DNA of 64,000 bases. Origin: Syngnathus acus. Lineage: Eukaryota > Chordata > Actinopteri > Syngnathiformes > Syngnathidae. Positions 31,070-41,806 of the stretch are shown piece after piece; the stretch's first letter is position 1; each line of letters starts with the position of its first letter. Both the position numbers and the translations under genes were made by a program. The stretch covers positions 17,061,067 to 17,125,066 of the forward strand of contig NC_051087.1 of NCBI RefSeq assembly GCF_901709675.1, given 5' to 3'. A model generated the notes under the pieces. The model saw nothing but the letters and a program-made list of their open reading frames with translations. It ran no database searches and was not told the origin of the DNA.

Positions 31070-31135
31070 ACAACAATAAATGACATTGTCATCACTGTAC
31101 ATGTGTGACAATGACAATAAAGATCTATTCTACTG
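31070..31135 (+). mobile_element. About 60-bp LINE 3' tail insertion
   Basis: The sequence GTGTGACAATGACAATAAAG followed by ATCTATTCTACT is the reverse complement of the 3' end of LINE W (GAATAGATCTTTATTTGTCA). It interrupts ORF1 of LINE J0 and is an extremely 5'-truncated insertion. Confidence 0.65.
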
Positions 31136-31524
31136 GAATAGCAATTAAACCTATATCTTATGCAAAGGCAGTGACGGCAGGCAGCGATGGCTGTGAGCAA
31201 GATGCAAGCTCAGCCGAGCAACAGGTAGCTGCATTTCTGCAAACAAAAGGAATAACTATGGATTCCAACCAGGTTGAAGCTTGTCATCCATTGCCCAGAC
31301 GAAACAGTAATGACAAGCCAGCAGTCATTCTGAAATTTGTCAACAATAAGCACAAAATTGCACTTCTAAAACAGGGTAAGTTGCTCAAAGGCACAGACAT
31401 CTACATAAATGAACATTGGACAAAAACCAATGTGGACATTGCAAAGAAAGCACATCACCTGAGAAGAGTGAAAAAGAATACAGAGTACATGGACCAGAAA
31501 TTGCAAGATATATATCAAGCTTAA
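31135..31524 (+). pseudogene. LINE J0 ORF1-like protein
   Basis: The frame covers AIKPISYAKAVTAGSDG, DSNQVEACHPLPRRNSN, PAVILKFVNNKHKIALLKQG and GTDIYINEHWTKTN, and ends at a TAA after QDIYQA. HPLPRR...P.VI.KFV......L...K.LKGT.I.INE.LT is the pattern of ORF1 nucleic-acid-binding proteins of non-LTR elements. The upstream part (MGPKKNLTMSTEEVEDIKS at 30847, a likely coiled-coil N-terminus) is separated by a small LINE insertion and a stop. Confidence 0.7.
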
Positions 31525-31960
31525 TGGATCACCAGAAGAGGCCAAGATACTGATGGCGAGGAGTATTGAGGAACTGGAAAAGTTCGAATAAGTATCCTCA
31601 ATAGAAAATCAACTGGATTGGACTTGAAACTGAATAGAGGTAACAACACAAAATGCAAACATAATGCTCAGGGACAGTACTCAACCTACATCAAACAACA
31701 ATGGACACGTAATACAGTGGATACAGGAACATGAACAACTCCAACTAACGTTTGATTACAGTGAAAGCAGCACTCTGGACATAGATCAGGACATCGACCC
31801 AGACAATAACTTCTTCTCCATCATAAACAACACATGCTATTACTACAGCAATTATAAGTATAATAGGGACATCTTAACAAGGAATAATCAGCCATTTCAA
31901 TAGCCGAAGTCTATATACAAATTTTAGTAGCATTAGGGATTATTTAAACACATTAGTTTA

Positions 31961-32286
31961 AATGGCCAGCTCAGTGGCCTAGTGGTAGAGTGTCCGCCCT
32001 GAGACTGGAAGGTTGTGGGTTCAAACCCCGGCCGGGTCATACCAAAGACTATAAAAATGGGACCCATTGCCTCCCTGCTTGGCACTCAGCATTAAGGGTT
32101 GGAATTGGGGGGTTAGATCACCAACTGATTCCCGAGCGCGGCACCGCTGCTGCTCACTGCTCCCCTCTCCCCCAGGGGATGGATTAAAATCACACGGGGA
32201 TGGGTTAAATGCAGAGGACAAATTTCACCACACCCAGGTGTGTGTGTGACGATCATTGGGACTTTAATCTTAATCTTAATCTTTAA
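31961..32286 (+). mobile_element. Full-length tRNA-derived SINE
   Basis: The tRNA-like head has an A box TGGCCTAGTGG (31975-31985) and a B box GGTTCAAACCC (32018-32028). The body includes TGCTTGGCACTCAGCATTAA, CACTGCTCCCCTCTCCCCCA and CACACCCAGGTGTGTGTGTG. It ends in (TTAATC)n-like repeats. It is the best copy in the window; others lie at 8098-9316 (minus), 13132, 29248 and 46331. Transcription by RNA polymerase III from the internal boxes is expected. Confidence 0.9.
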
Positions 32287-32794
32287 TTAAAATAACCATT
32301 TATTATAATTACTGTGCCTGAGACCTGGATTACGACTGAGAAGGGAATGCTTTTTGAGATGGAAGGCTATTAATTCATACATAACAGACGGAGTGAAGGT
32401 GGGGCTGGTGTTGCTATCTATGTTGATTTGAATATGAATTTCAATATTGTAGAGGCTATGACACAGGTAGTGGACAACTTTCTTGAATGTCTCACAATAC
32501 AGATTTGTGTTGAAAAGAAAAAATGTTATAAACTGTGTCTATAGAGCTCCTGGTTCTAGCATTGTCATGTTCACAGAATAGATAGAAAGTGTGATAATAC
32601 AAAAAGGCAACAAAAATATCTTTATTTGCTGGGATTATAACATTGATATATTAATGTGATAGAAAACAGGACAACAAGCAGATTATTTATTACTGACCAC
32701 CTTCCAGTATTCACAGTATATGACAATAATTTCAAAATTGAAATAGGGGAGTATAAACAACAAAGAAGAATTAGGACAGATGAGACAATTGCTA

Positions 32795-32926
32795 CCGTAT
32801 TTTCACGACCAAAGGGCGCACCGTACCAAAAGGCGCAGTCTCAGTTATGTGTGCCATTACTGTATTTAACACACACATAGCATCATAGCACTGCATCATA
32901 GGGCGCATGCATGCCATGATTTACGG
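32795..32926. mobile_element. TA-type mini-element F (132 bp)
   Basis: The ends are CCGTATTTTCACGACCAAAG and ATGCATGCCATGATTTACGG, with TA at 32793-32794 and 32927-32928. A GGGCGCA step near both ends gives a short imperfect inverted repeat. It is too small to code and is a MITE-like derivative. Confidence 0.7.
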
Positions 32927-32928
32927 TA

Positions 32929-33244
32929 AACAAAAAAAAAACGTCATGTGAAAGTGAGTTCGGTTGTACTTTATTCTACTGTTTAACCATGTACTCTACT
33001 GTACTCACATTATTTTTTATCCATATTCATACGCAAATCCGTCCAAGTCCTCATCTTCCATAAATTAAACAGTTGGGCAAGTTCACCATCTGACATGCCA
33101 ATTTCCCTCGTCATTGTGTCGTTGTCACGTTGCTCTTCGGCAATGATCCTGGCTTTCCAGGAAGCTTGAATTGTGCCTCATAAGCATGTCTCTTTGTCTA
33201 TGCCATTTTAGAGGGTCCTAATGCGTTTTTCTTTGAACAAACGA
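32929..33244 (-). other. Possible transposase C-terminal relic
   Basis: On the minus strand the DNA gives IAEEQRDNDTMTREIGMSDG and LAQLFNLWKMRTWTDL in one frame. It is an acidic-hydrophilic C-terminus of unknown type. It may belong to a larger relative of element F, but no terminus supports this. Confidence 0.3.
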
Positions 33245-34080
33245 TTGTATTTATTTATCAATGGCGGCGGAGTATGTACTCTACGTCTTACGTGAAGTCC
33301 TCTGATTGGTTTACTGCCCCGATCTACGTAAAACGTAATGTCCTCTGATTGGTTCATCGGGTCTACATATTACGCCTGTTTATTACGTCTCTGTGTGGCG
33401 GAAGCCACACAAAACAACTTTACAGATTTGCACAAATGGTAGTATTTATTTTTCAATGGCGGTGGAGGTACGTACTTTGCTCAAACAATAGTATTTATTC
33501 ACCAATGGCGGCGGAGGTACGTACTCCTCTACGTGTTACATCCAGTCGTCTGATTGGTTTACCGTCCCGATGGCCGTAAAACGTAATGTCCTCTGATTGG
33601 TTCATCTGGTGCCTGTATATTACGTCTCTGTCTGGCGGAAGCCACACAAAACAACTTTACAGATTTGCACAAATGGTAGTATTTATTTTTCAATGGCGGT
33701 GGAGGTACGTACTTTGCTCAAACAATAGTATTTATTCACCAATGGCGGCGGAGGTACGTACTCCTCTACGTGTTACATCCAGTCGTCTGATTGGTTTACC
33801 GTCCCGATGGCCGTAAAACGTAATGTCCTCTGATTGGTTCATCTGGTGCCTGTATATTACGTCTCTGTCTGGCGGAAGCCACACAAAACAATGGCGGCGA
33901 AGGTACGTACTCCTTTACGTGACACGTCAAGTCCTGTGATTGTTTTTTTTTTCCCGATCTACGTGGCGGAAGCCACACAAAACACTGGCGGCGAAGGTAC
34001 ATAAACCGTGTTACGTCTAGTCCTCTGATTGTTTTTTTGTCCCAATCGACGTCTACGCCTGTATATTACGGAAGCCACAC
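33245..34080. repeat. Tandem array, 237-bp unit, CCAAT and ATGGCGGC motifs
   Basis: Two nearly identical 237-bp units (about 33408-33644 and 33645-33881) are flanked by diverged partial units at 33245-33407 and 33882-34080. Each full unit has two GATTGGTT boxes (33552, 33595, 33789, 33832; also 33304 and 33347), CAATGGCGG(C/T)GG motifs (about 33262, 33455, 33505, 33693, 33742, 33891) and several TACGT(A/C) steps. The final stretch resumes after an insertion at 34789-34806 (AAACAACTTTACAGATTT). No coding function is visible. Confidence 0.85.
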
Positions 34081-34788
34081 TTTTTTTTTTTGGTATGGCG
34101 CCGCTATGAGTGGCAGCCTCCCAGCAGTGTTCTCTCTTTTCCACTTTATTTCCTTCTTTTCTCCTTTTTCTTTCTTTCTATTTGTCCATTTGGCGATGCT
34201 GGTGCCTTCTACTGCACCTCGGCGTGCGCAGATCTCTTCGGATCAGATTTTTTTTTTTTCCCCTGGAGCCGGGATGGCTGCGCACATCGGTCGGGACCGG
34301 CGTGACTCGACGACGGCCATCCTGCTCATCCGGCCGGTGCTGACCGGTTCCCTCGCCTTGGCCTCGCAGCCGCGACCCTTCTGGGAGGTCCGCTCCCTCG
34401 TGCTCGTCGGAACCAAAGACCGTCGCCGTGCCAGCCTCATGGTGACCATCTGCACGTGCTCCAACTGGGTGCCCGGGACGCTGCCCACACATTTGCCTGT
34501 TTTGTGATGTTTTACCGATTCACGACCACGGTCCATTGGGCGCCGTTGAACTTGACTGCCCTTACACCTGTTTATGGACCCCGTGTAGGCTATTTTGCAT
34601 GTTTTGGGGTGTTCTTTGGTAGTGAGGGGGGCTGGTTGGCCGCTGTTACTTTTTTCCTTTGTCTTGTTCCTTTGCTTTGATGGCTTTGCACTCATGTCAT
34701 CTGTCTTTTATATACCCGCTCTGTGGTATGAATACTGCTGGGGCCTGAATTTCCCCACCCCCGGGATCAATAAAGTTTCAATCAATCA
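34081..34788 (+). mobile_element. Retroposon K, copy 1, AATAAA and (AATC)n tail
   Basis: It begins with a T-run and GGTATGGCGCCGCTATGAG. It ends GGGGCCTGAATTTCCCCACC, AATAAA (34769-34774) and AATCAATCA. A shorter copy at 56332-56695 shares the last 300 bp. The tail and truncation pattern indicate a LINE or SINE 3' region moved by reverse transcription. It is inserted within the last unit of the 237-bp array. Confidence 0.75.
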
Positions 34789-35064
34789 AAACAACTTTAC
34801 AGATTTTTGAATTTCCTCAACAAACATCCAGCAGGTAGAACATAAACTGGATCTGAAGATTGCTGCATCTAGGAACCCTAATGACGTTGACCACAATATA
34901 GCTATCGAAAATATTTTGGAGTGCATTTCAATTGAAATCTGTTATAAAAAAAAAAAGAAAAATTTTATTATTAGTTGTGTTAATCGAGCTCCAGGCTCTT
35001 GCCTCGAGACCTTTACCAACTGGATAGACTCTACCTTTTCGCTCACATCAGATAAAACGATGTA

Positions 35065-36643
35065 CACTGCTCAAAAAGATTAAAGTACAGTTTTTTTTAT
35101 CAGGGTATGGCATGAATTCAATTACACTTTTCTGATAAGGTTTTGGTCAGGTACGTGGCAGAGGGGGTTGTTAATCAGTTTCAGCTGCATTGGTGTTGAT
35201 GGAATTAACAACAGGTGCACTAGAGGGGCAACAACGAGATGGTCCCCAAAACAGGACTGGTTTTGTAGGTGGAGGCCATTTCAAGTTCCTCCCTCTTGAT
35301 CTTTTTTAACTGTTTTTCCACAAGTGTTGGCTTTAGCAAGACTCATTATCACAACTGGGAGCATGAGGCGATTTCTTAACCCTCCTGAAGTTGTGCAGAT
35401 TGTCCAACTCCTCCAGGATGGCACATCCATGCGTGCTGTTGCAAGAAGATTTGATGAGTCTCCCAGTACAATCTCCAGAGCATGGAGGAGATTCCAGAAG
35501 ACAGGCAGTTACTCTAGGAGAGCTGGACAGGGCCGTAGACCGTCCTCATTCCATCAGCTGGACCGACATCTGCTGCTTTGTGCAAGGAGGAACAGGTTGA
35601 GCACTGCCCGAGCCCTACAGAATGACCTCCAGCAGGCTACTGGTGTGAATGTCTCTGCCCAAACAGTCAGAAACAGACTTCACGAGGGGGGCCTCAGGGC
35701 ACGACGTCCTGTAGTGTGCCCTGTGCTCATTGCTCAGCACCGTGGAGCTCGATTGGCATTTGCCATAGAACACCAGAATTGGCAAGTCCGCCACTGGCGC
35801 CCTGTGCTTTTCACAGATGAGAGCAGGTTTACCCTGAGCACCTGTGATAGACGTGAAAGTTTCTGGAGAAGCCAAGAGGAGCGCTATGCTGCCTGCAACA
35901 TCATTCAGCATGACCGGTTCGGTGGTAGGTCAGTGATGGTCTGGGGAGGCATTTACATGGAGGGACGAACAGACCTCTACAGGCTAGAGAACGGCAGTCT
36001 GACTGCCATTAGGTATCAGGATGAAATCCTTGCACCCATGGTCAGTAGTGGCTGGTGCAGTAGGTCCCGGGTTCCTCCTGATCCACAACAATCCCCGGCC
36101 TCATGTGGCAAGAGTGTGCAGACCGTATCTGGAGGTGAAGGAATTGACACAATTGTATGGCCCTCACGATCACCTGATCTAAACCCGATAGAACACCTCC
36201 GTGACATAATGTTTCGGTCCATCAGATGCCGCCAGGTTGCTCCTCAGACTTTACAGGAGCTCACTGATGCCCATAGACAGATCTGGGAGGACATCCCACA
36301 AGATACCATCCGTCGTCTCATTAGGAGCATGCCGCGACGTTGTCAAGCATGCATACAAGCACGTGGGGGCCACACAAGATATTGAAAAAAAATTTGAGTT
36401 GCAGAAATTGAATTTAGGCAAACTGGACGAGCCTGCCACATCATTTTTTCACTTAGATTTTTGGGGTGTCTATATATTGAGCCCTCTGGAGGCTGAAAAC
36501 TTTTATTTCCATCAAAAGATGTGGCATCCTTTTGTTCCTGAGACATTAAACTGTCCATATTAGTATAGATATCCAACATTTTATTTTTCACCATTGAAAT
36601 CTGATGTGTTTTCAAAGTGTTCCTTTAATTTTTTTGAGCACTG
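35065..36643 (+). mobile_element. Complete Tc1-like transposon L
   Basis: The element is 1579 bp with TA on both sides. Ends are CACTGCTCAAAAAGATTAAA and CCTTTAATTTTTTTGAGCACTG, inverted apart from small changes. It encodes one transposase on the plus strand and is inserted in the endonuclease of LINE J1. Confidence 0.92.
35324..36385 (+). pseudogene. Tc1-L transposase, second catalytic block out of frame
   Basis: A 353-codon open frame. The true start is probably the ATG at 35363 ([17 protein letters not shown]), giving about 340 residues. It has an HTH ([20 protein letters not shown]), a second HTH ([18 protein letters not shown]), the first catalytic Asp in [12 protein letters not shown] and the Glu in [13 protein letters not shown], and ends GGHTRY. 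Between about 36045 and 36150 the family reading ([20 protein letters not shown]) lies in another frame. The second catalytic motif is thus lost, and even in its proper frame it reads HNN in place of the usual QDN. It is presumed inactive. Confidence 0.82.
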
Positions 36644-37056
36644 TATATTTGTGGGGATTTTTGTGAAAAGCAAATGAACATAAACCCACCTATGATTTTT
36701 TTAAACACCATGTATTGTTTACACTTGCACCCTAAAATTACAAGACCTACCAGAATAACATCTGGAAGTGCTACATTGATTGATAATATATTTAAAAATT
36801 ATGTAGCCAATGATTCTGTTAGTGGACTTCTAGTCACCGATATCAGTGATCACTTGCCAATATTTACCTCTTTCAATGCTGAATCTAATCTGCAGGAGAT
36901 AAGCAAGAATACAATTTGGAAACTCTTAATGCACTAAAAAATGACTTAATTGAGCAGAATTGGAATGAGGTTTATTGCAGTAATGATGTCGATAAAGTTT
37001 ACAGTATATTCCTTAACTCATTCAAATTGCTACTTAACAAACATTGTCCATTAAAA

Positions 37057-38704
37057 CAGTGTTTTTCAACCGGGGTGCCGCAAAATATTGTCAGGGGTGC
37101 CGTGGGAAATTCTCCAATTTGTGTGACTGTGCGGTGTAGCGCCCGGCAGAGTAATCATGTAGTACTCTTCCATATCAGAAGATGGCAGCAGCAGGTAGCG
37201 ATTTGCCTTGTGCTTGCAGACGAGAAATTGGTGACGCATGGATGCAGCGGCAGGTAGCATTGACGGCGACGTTGTGATTGTGGATAGCGAGACGAGTCGA
37301 TAGTGAAAGTGATGGAGAAGTTTTTGAAGACAAAAAAATGCTGACACTGTACTGGACCCTGGACAAAATCCGGACCCAGATGAGGGCCCTAGTATGAGTG
37401 GAGGTAAAAAGAAAGCAAAGACAAGGCAATACAACGAAAACTATCTTTCATTTGGATTTACTTTTACCGGAGATGCAACGGCACCTACTCCATTGTGCTT
37501 GGTATGTGGTGAAAAGATGTGATCATTACGCACTGTTTTTTACACCGCGAAGCCCTCGTAGCCAAGACTTTACCGGCAGACCTCGTTCCTGTGTTGGATG
37601 ATGTTGTGTGCATGGTAAACTTTATAAAGTCACGACCTGTGAAAACTCGCATATTTGCGGCTTTATGTGAGGAAATGGGAGCGGAGCATAAAGCCTTGCT
37701 GTTTCATACGGAGGTCCGATGGTTGTCGTGCGGCAAGGTGCTGGCCCGTGTGTGAGCTGCGAGAGGAACTTAAAGTGTTTCTGACAAACGACGGGTCCGA
37801 TTACGCAAAGCTGCTTGCAAGTGATGAGTGGTGTGCAAGGCTGGCATACCTGGCAGATATTTTTTATCATCTGAATGAACTGAACACACGAATGCAAGGC
37901 CGAAATGAAAACCTGCTTACAAGCACAGATAAAATAAATGGATTCCGTTCCAAGGTGCAACTCTGGCAGCAACATGTGGAAAGTGGCAATCTTGAAATGT
38001 TCCCACTCACCAAGAAATGGCAAGATGTTAATACTGCTGCACTGTGTGAGATAATAGTTAAACATTTGAAAATTCTTGAGCAGAAGACGTCATTTTATTT
38101 CTCTTTAGCCACAACAGAGTACCTTGACTGGGTTATTCAGCTCAGCATCAGCTGTTGGAAAGGACATGACTTTACAGGTGCAGGAGGAACTAACTGAACT
38201 TAAACAAGATCGTGGTCTCAAGCTAAGCTTTGCTGATCTACCTTTGGACAGTTTCTGGTTGGCAGCTGCCAAGGAGTTCCCCATGCTGGCCCACAAAGCT
38301 ATTTTTACATTGCTCCCATTTTCCACAACATATCTGTGTGAGGTGAGCTTTTCAAGCCTGACTGCTGTAAAAACTAAAAACAGAGAAAGACTTCGTGTGT
38401 GTCTTTCATCGATTCCTGCCAGGATATCTGCTCTGTGTTTATCCAAACAGGCCCAGGTTTCACACTGAGTGAGAATAAATATGAACGATTGTGAAATACT
38501 TTTTGTCTTTGTTTTTATTTGATTACTGTTCAAGATGTCCGATTCAACGTCATTCTTCAATGTTAAAAAAAGCTTATATTAACAATAAAACACTTATATT
38601 GTAAATATTAGGGGTTTTTTTCCGCATTTTCAGCTGGTGGTGTGCCGCGGGACTTTTTCAATAAAAAAAGTGTGCCTTGGCTCGAAAAAGGTTGAAAAAC
38701 ACTG
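37057..38704 (+). mobile_element. hAT element M
   Basis: The element is 1648 bp. Its ends are CAGTGTTTTTCAACCGGGG and AAAAAGGTTGAAAAACACTG, flanked by perfect CATTAAAA duplications (37049-37056, 38705-38712). It holds a shortened transposase gene on the plus strand, and subterminal GTGCCGCGGG-type blocks typical of its family. It is inserted in LINE J1. Confidence 0.92.
37394..38468 (+). pseudogene. hAT-M transposase (ZBED5/SCAND3-like), deleted and shifted
   Basis: It begins [20 protein letters not shown], then [20 protein letters not shown], the start of a BED finger, after which stops and a deletion remove the His pair. A middle block follows at 37655-38095: [31 protein letters not shown], then in another frame LREELKVFLTNDGSDYAKLL. 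The C-terminal block (38124-38468) has [20 protein letters not shown] and the dimerisation motif [19 protein letters not shown]. At least three frameshifts occur, and part of the RNaseH-like core is missing. It is dead. Confidence 0.8.
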
Positions 38705-38712
38705 CATTAAAA

Positions 38713-40475
38713 CAACAGAAAATAAATTGTAAGCATAAAAACTACTTGTGGGTCACTGGAGGAATTAGAAATGCATGTAAAAAAAAAAACACTTTATAGA
38801 AACTTCATTAAAACAAGAATACCTGAAGCTGAAAGCAAATACAAGATATACAATAATAAATTGACATCTATCATACGGTCTGCTAAGAAAGATTATTACC
38901 ATAGATTACTAGAAGATAACAGGAACAACGTACAAGGCATGTGGAATATCCTCAACTCTATAATTAAAAACCAAAATACTCCACAAAAAACGTATCCCTC
39001 TTACTTTACTGAGAATAAAGAAACACTTGACAACATGAATGAAATCGCTAACAAGTTTAACAAGTACTTTGTGGACGTTGGTCAAAAATTAGCTGAAACA
39101 ATTACTGGTACTGTAAATCCTGATAATTCCTTAGTAGATAGGAAAAGCAACTCTATGTTTCTTTCAGACGTAAATGAGAGGGAAGTTATCAACATTGTTT
39201 CCAAATGTAAACCAAAACTGTCTACAGATTGTGATGAAATTGATATGAAAACTGTAAAATGGGTTATTGAGAGTATTGCCAAGCCTTTAACACACATATT
39301 TAATTTATCATTTATGTCTGGCAAATTCCCTCATGATATGAAAAAAGCAAAAGTAATTCCACTCGATAAAAACGCCGATTTGCACCTTTTCACAAACTAC
39401 AGACCCATTTCTATTATGTCACAATTTTCAAAAATATTACAAAAATTATTCGATGCCAGACTTGAATGATTCATACAAAAATATAACATATTAACGGATA
39501 GCCAGTATGGATTCAGGAAAAACCATTCAACTTCCATGGCAATAATTGACACAGTAGAGGAGATAAACTCTTTTGACAATAACAAATACACTGCCGGAAT
39601 ATTCATTGACTTAAAAAAAGCTTTTGACACCATAGATCCCAACATCTTAGCCAGTAAACTGGAACAATATGGCATCAGAGGAATTGCTTTGCATTGGGTC
39701 AAAAGTTATATAAGTAACAGACAGCAGTTAGTGAAAAAGGGTCAATATACATCTTCATGTTTAAACATTCCCTGTGGTGTTCGGTTTTGGGCCCTAAAGT
39801 GTTTAATCTTTACATCAATGACCTATGTAATGTCTCAAAACTTCTAAAAATGGTATTGTTTGCTGATGATACAAATACGTTTTGCTCAGGGGAAAATCTG
39901 GAGGATCTTTTAAATTCAATGAATACGGAAATGAAAAAAGTAAAAACATGGTTTGATTCCAATAAATTAATACTTAACATGAGCAAAACTAAACTTGTGA
40001 TTTTCGGTAACCGCCAAAAACTAACTGATGTTCAAATACAAATAGAGAAAATAAAATTTCTTGGTGTAATTATAGATGAACATATCGATTGGAAAGATCA
40101 CATTAGATACATTGAAAACAAGCTGGCAAAAAATATCTCTATCCTGTATAAGGCAAAATATTTTCTTAATCACAAATCACTGCATATGTATTATATTGCT
40201 CTCTAATATCACCATGCTTGAGCTTTTGTGCAGAGATATGGGGAAATAACTACAAAAGCTCAGTAGGACAAATCATGCGTTTACAAAAGAAGGCCATTAG
40301 AATTATAAATAAAGCCGATTACCTTGAACATTCTAATATGCTATTTGTTAAATCACAAATTCTTAAATTCAGAGATTTGGTAAACTTTCAAACAGCACAA
40401 ATTATGCTTAAAGTGAAGCAAAATTGCTTGCCTATAAGAATTCAAATGCTTTTTCATCGAAAAAAAACCGACTAA
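38713..40475 (+). pseudogene. LINE J1 reverse transcriptase, lightly damaged
   Basis: The order is RNACKKKNTLYRNFIK-type linker, IFNLSFMSGKFPHDMKKAKV, FTNYRPISIMSQFSKILQK, DSQYGFRKNHSTSMA, GIFIDLKKAFDTIDPNILAS (motif A), VLFADDTNTF (motif C) and IKFLGVIIDEHIDW. The end is AEIWGNNYKSSVGQIMRLQK. Damage consists of one stop (TGA at 39467), a small deletion that removes the CGVPQGSVLGP block at about 39775, and two frame breaks after 40200. All catalytic Asp positions can still be seen. Confidence 0.85.
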
Positions 40476-41806
40476 CTCAGAGATAATGACAACAAATATA
40501 TTCTGCCCAAACACGAATTAACCAGAAAAAGCTTTTGTATTTCCGTTGCAGGCGTTAAACTCTGGAATAACATGAGTCAAAATCTCAAACAATGCTCAAG
40601 TATGGTGATGTTCAAAAATAAATTTAAAGAACTGACACTTCTGCGCTATGAACTCCTTGAAATCTCATAGTTTGATGGCATTTTCTTTGATTGACTATTG
40701 CATGTGTATGCGTATGTACAGGACTGTCTCAGAAAATAAGAATATTGTGATAAAGTTCTTTATTTTCTGTAATGCAATTAAAAAACCAAAAATGTCATAC
40801 ATTCTGGATTCGTTACAAATCAACTGAAATATTGCAAGCCTTTTATTATTTTAATATTGCTGATTATGGCATACAGCTTAAGAAAACTCAAATATTCTAT
40901 CTCAAAATATTAGAATATCATGAATAAGTATACTAGTAGGGTATTCAACTCATCACTTGAATCGTCTAATTAACTCGAAACACCTGCAAGGGCTTCCTGA
41001 GCTTTGAAAAACACTCAGCTTGGTTCAGTAAACTAAATCACAAGTATGGGGAAGACTGCTGATCTGACTGCTGTCTAGAGGACCATCATTGACACCCTCC
41101 ATCAGGAGGATAAGACACAAAATAAAATTTCTCAAAGAGCAAGCTGTTCACAGAGTGCAGTTTCGAAGCACATCCACAAAAAGTCTGTTGGAGGGGGGAA
41201 ATGTGGCAGGAAACGCTGCACAACCAAGAGAGATGACCGCAGCTTTAACAGCATTGTGAAGAAGAGTCGCTTCCAGAATTTGGGGGAGCTTCAAAGACAG
41301 TGGACTGAAGTTGGAGTCCAGGTATCAAAAGCCACTGTTCACAGACGTGTCCGGTAAATGAGCTACAATAGCCGTATTTCCATGGTCAAGCCACTTCTGA
41401 ACTCAAGACAACGGAAGAAGCGTCTGACTTGGGCTATGAAAAAGAAGCACTGGACAGTTGCAGAGTGGTCCAAAGTCCTTTTTTCAGACGAAAGCAAGTT
41501 TTGTATTTCATTTGGAAGTCAAGGCACCAGAGTCTGAAGAAAAGAATGGAGAGGAGCAAAATCCAAGTTGCTTGAAATTCAGTGTGAAATTCCCACAGTC
41601 AGCGATGGTTTGGGGACCCATGTCAGCTGCTGGTGTTGGTCCACTGTGTTTCATCAAGTCCAGAGTAAATGCAGATTTTAGAGCACTACATGCTTCCATC
41701 TGCTGAAAAGCTCTATGGAGATGATGATTTCATTTTCCAGCATGATCTGGCACCTGCCTACAGTGCCAAAACCACCAGTAAATGGTGTACTGACCATGGC
41801 ATTACT

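Larger units (their letters stand above)
30730..32792 (+). mobile_element. LINE J0 (CR1/L2 group), 5' half
   Basis: Plus-strand LINE with a 5' region, an ORF1-like gene and the start of an endonuclease. The endonuclease (PETWITTEKGM, GGAGVAIYVDLNMNF, VYRAP-like VYRAPGSS at 32536, ITDHLPVF) is fragmented. It is also shortened between the GDFN-like block and the DH box. Insertions are a 60-bp LINE tail at about 31070-31135 and a SINE at 31961-32286. The copy ends at element F. Confidence 0.75.
34826..37056 (+). pseudogene. LINE J1 endonuclease, interrupted
   Basis: Before the Tc1 the frame reads AIENILECISIEICYK, NFIISCVNRAPGSCLE and LTSDKTMYI. After it: CLHLHPKITRPTRITSGSA, LIDNIFKNYV and the catalytic DH box TDISDHLPIFTSFNAES. 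Then follows a linker NDLIEQNWNEVYCSND up to hAT element M. The N-terminal third of the domain is absent. The DNA-nicking role is inferred from the family. Confidence 0.75.
34807..40718 (+). mobile_element. LINE J1 (CR1/L2 group), 5'-truncated, two inserts
   Basis: A plus-strand LINE of the same family as J0 and J2. It starts inside the endonuclease and runs to a 3' untranslated region near 40.7 kb. It was split by a Tc1 (35065-36643, at TA 35063-35064/36644-36645) and by hAT element M (37057-38704). Removing both joins the coding segments in order. Confidence 0.82.

Noticed and set aside
31970-32040. A tRNA gene, from A- and B-box-like sequences (also at 4230 and 57560)
   Set aside because: The boxes belong to SINE heads with SINE bodies and tails; no cloverleaf with an anticodon arm is evident.
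33349-33816. Two nearly identical 76-codon frames
   Set aside because: They repeat with the 237-bp array and depend on array phase; no start context or known protein was seen.
34037-34695. Overlapping 100-156-codon frames in both directions
   Set aside because: They lie in the GC-rich part of retroposon K and are mutually exclusive. Copy 2 of K does not keep them open.
30730-40718. J0 and J1 as the two halves of one LINE
   Set aside because: Both contain the central endonuclease region with different sequence, so they overlap and must be separate copies.
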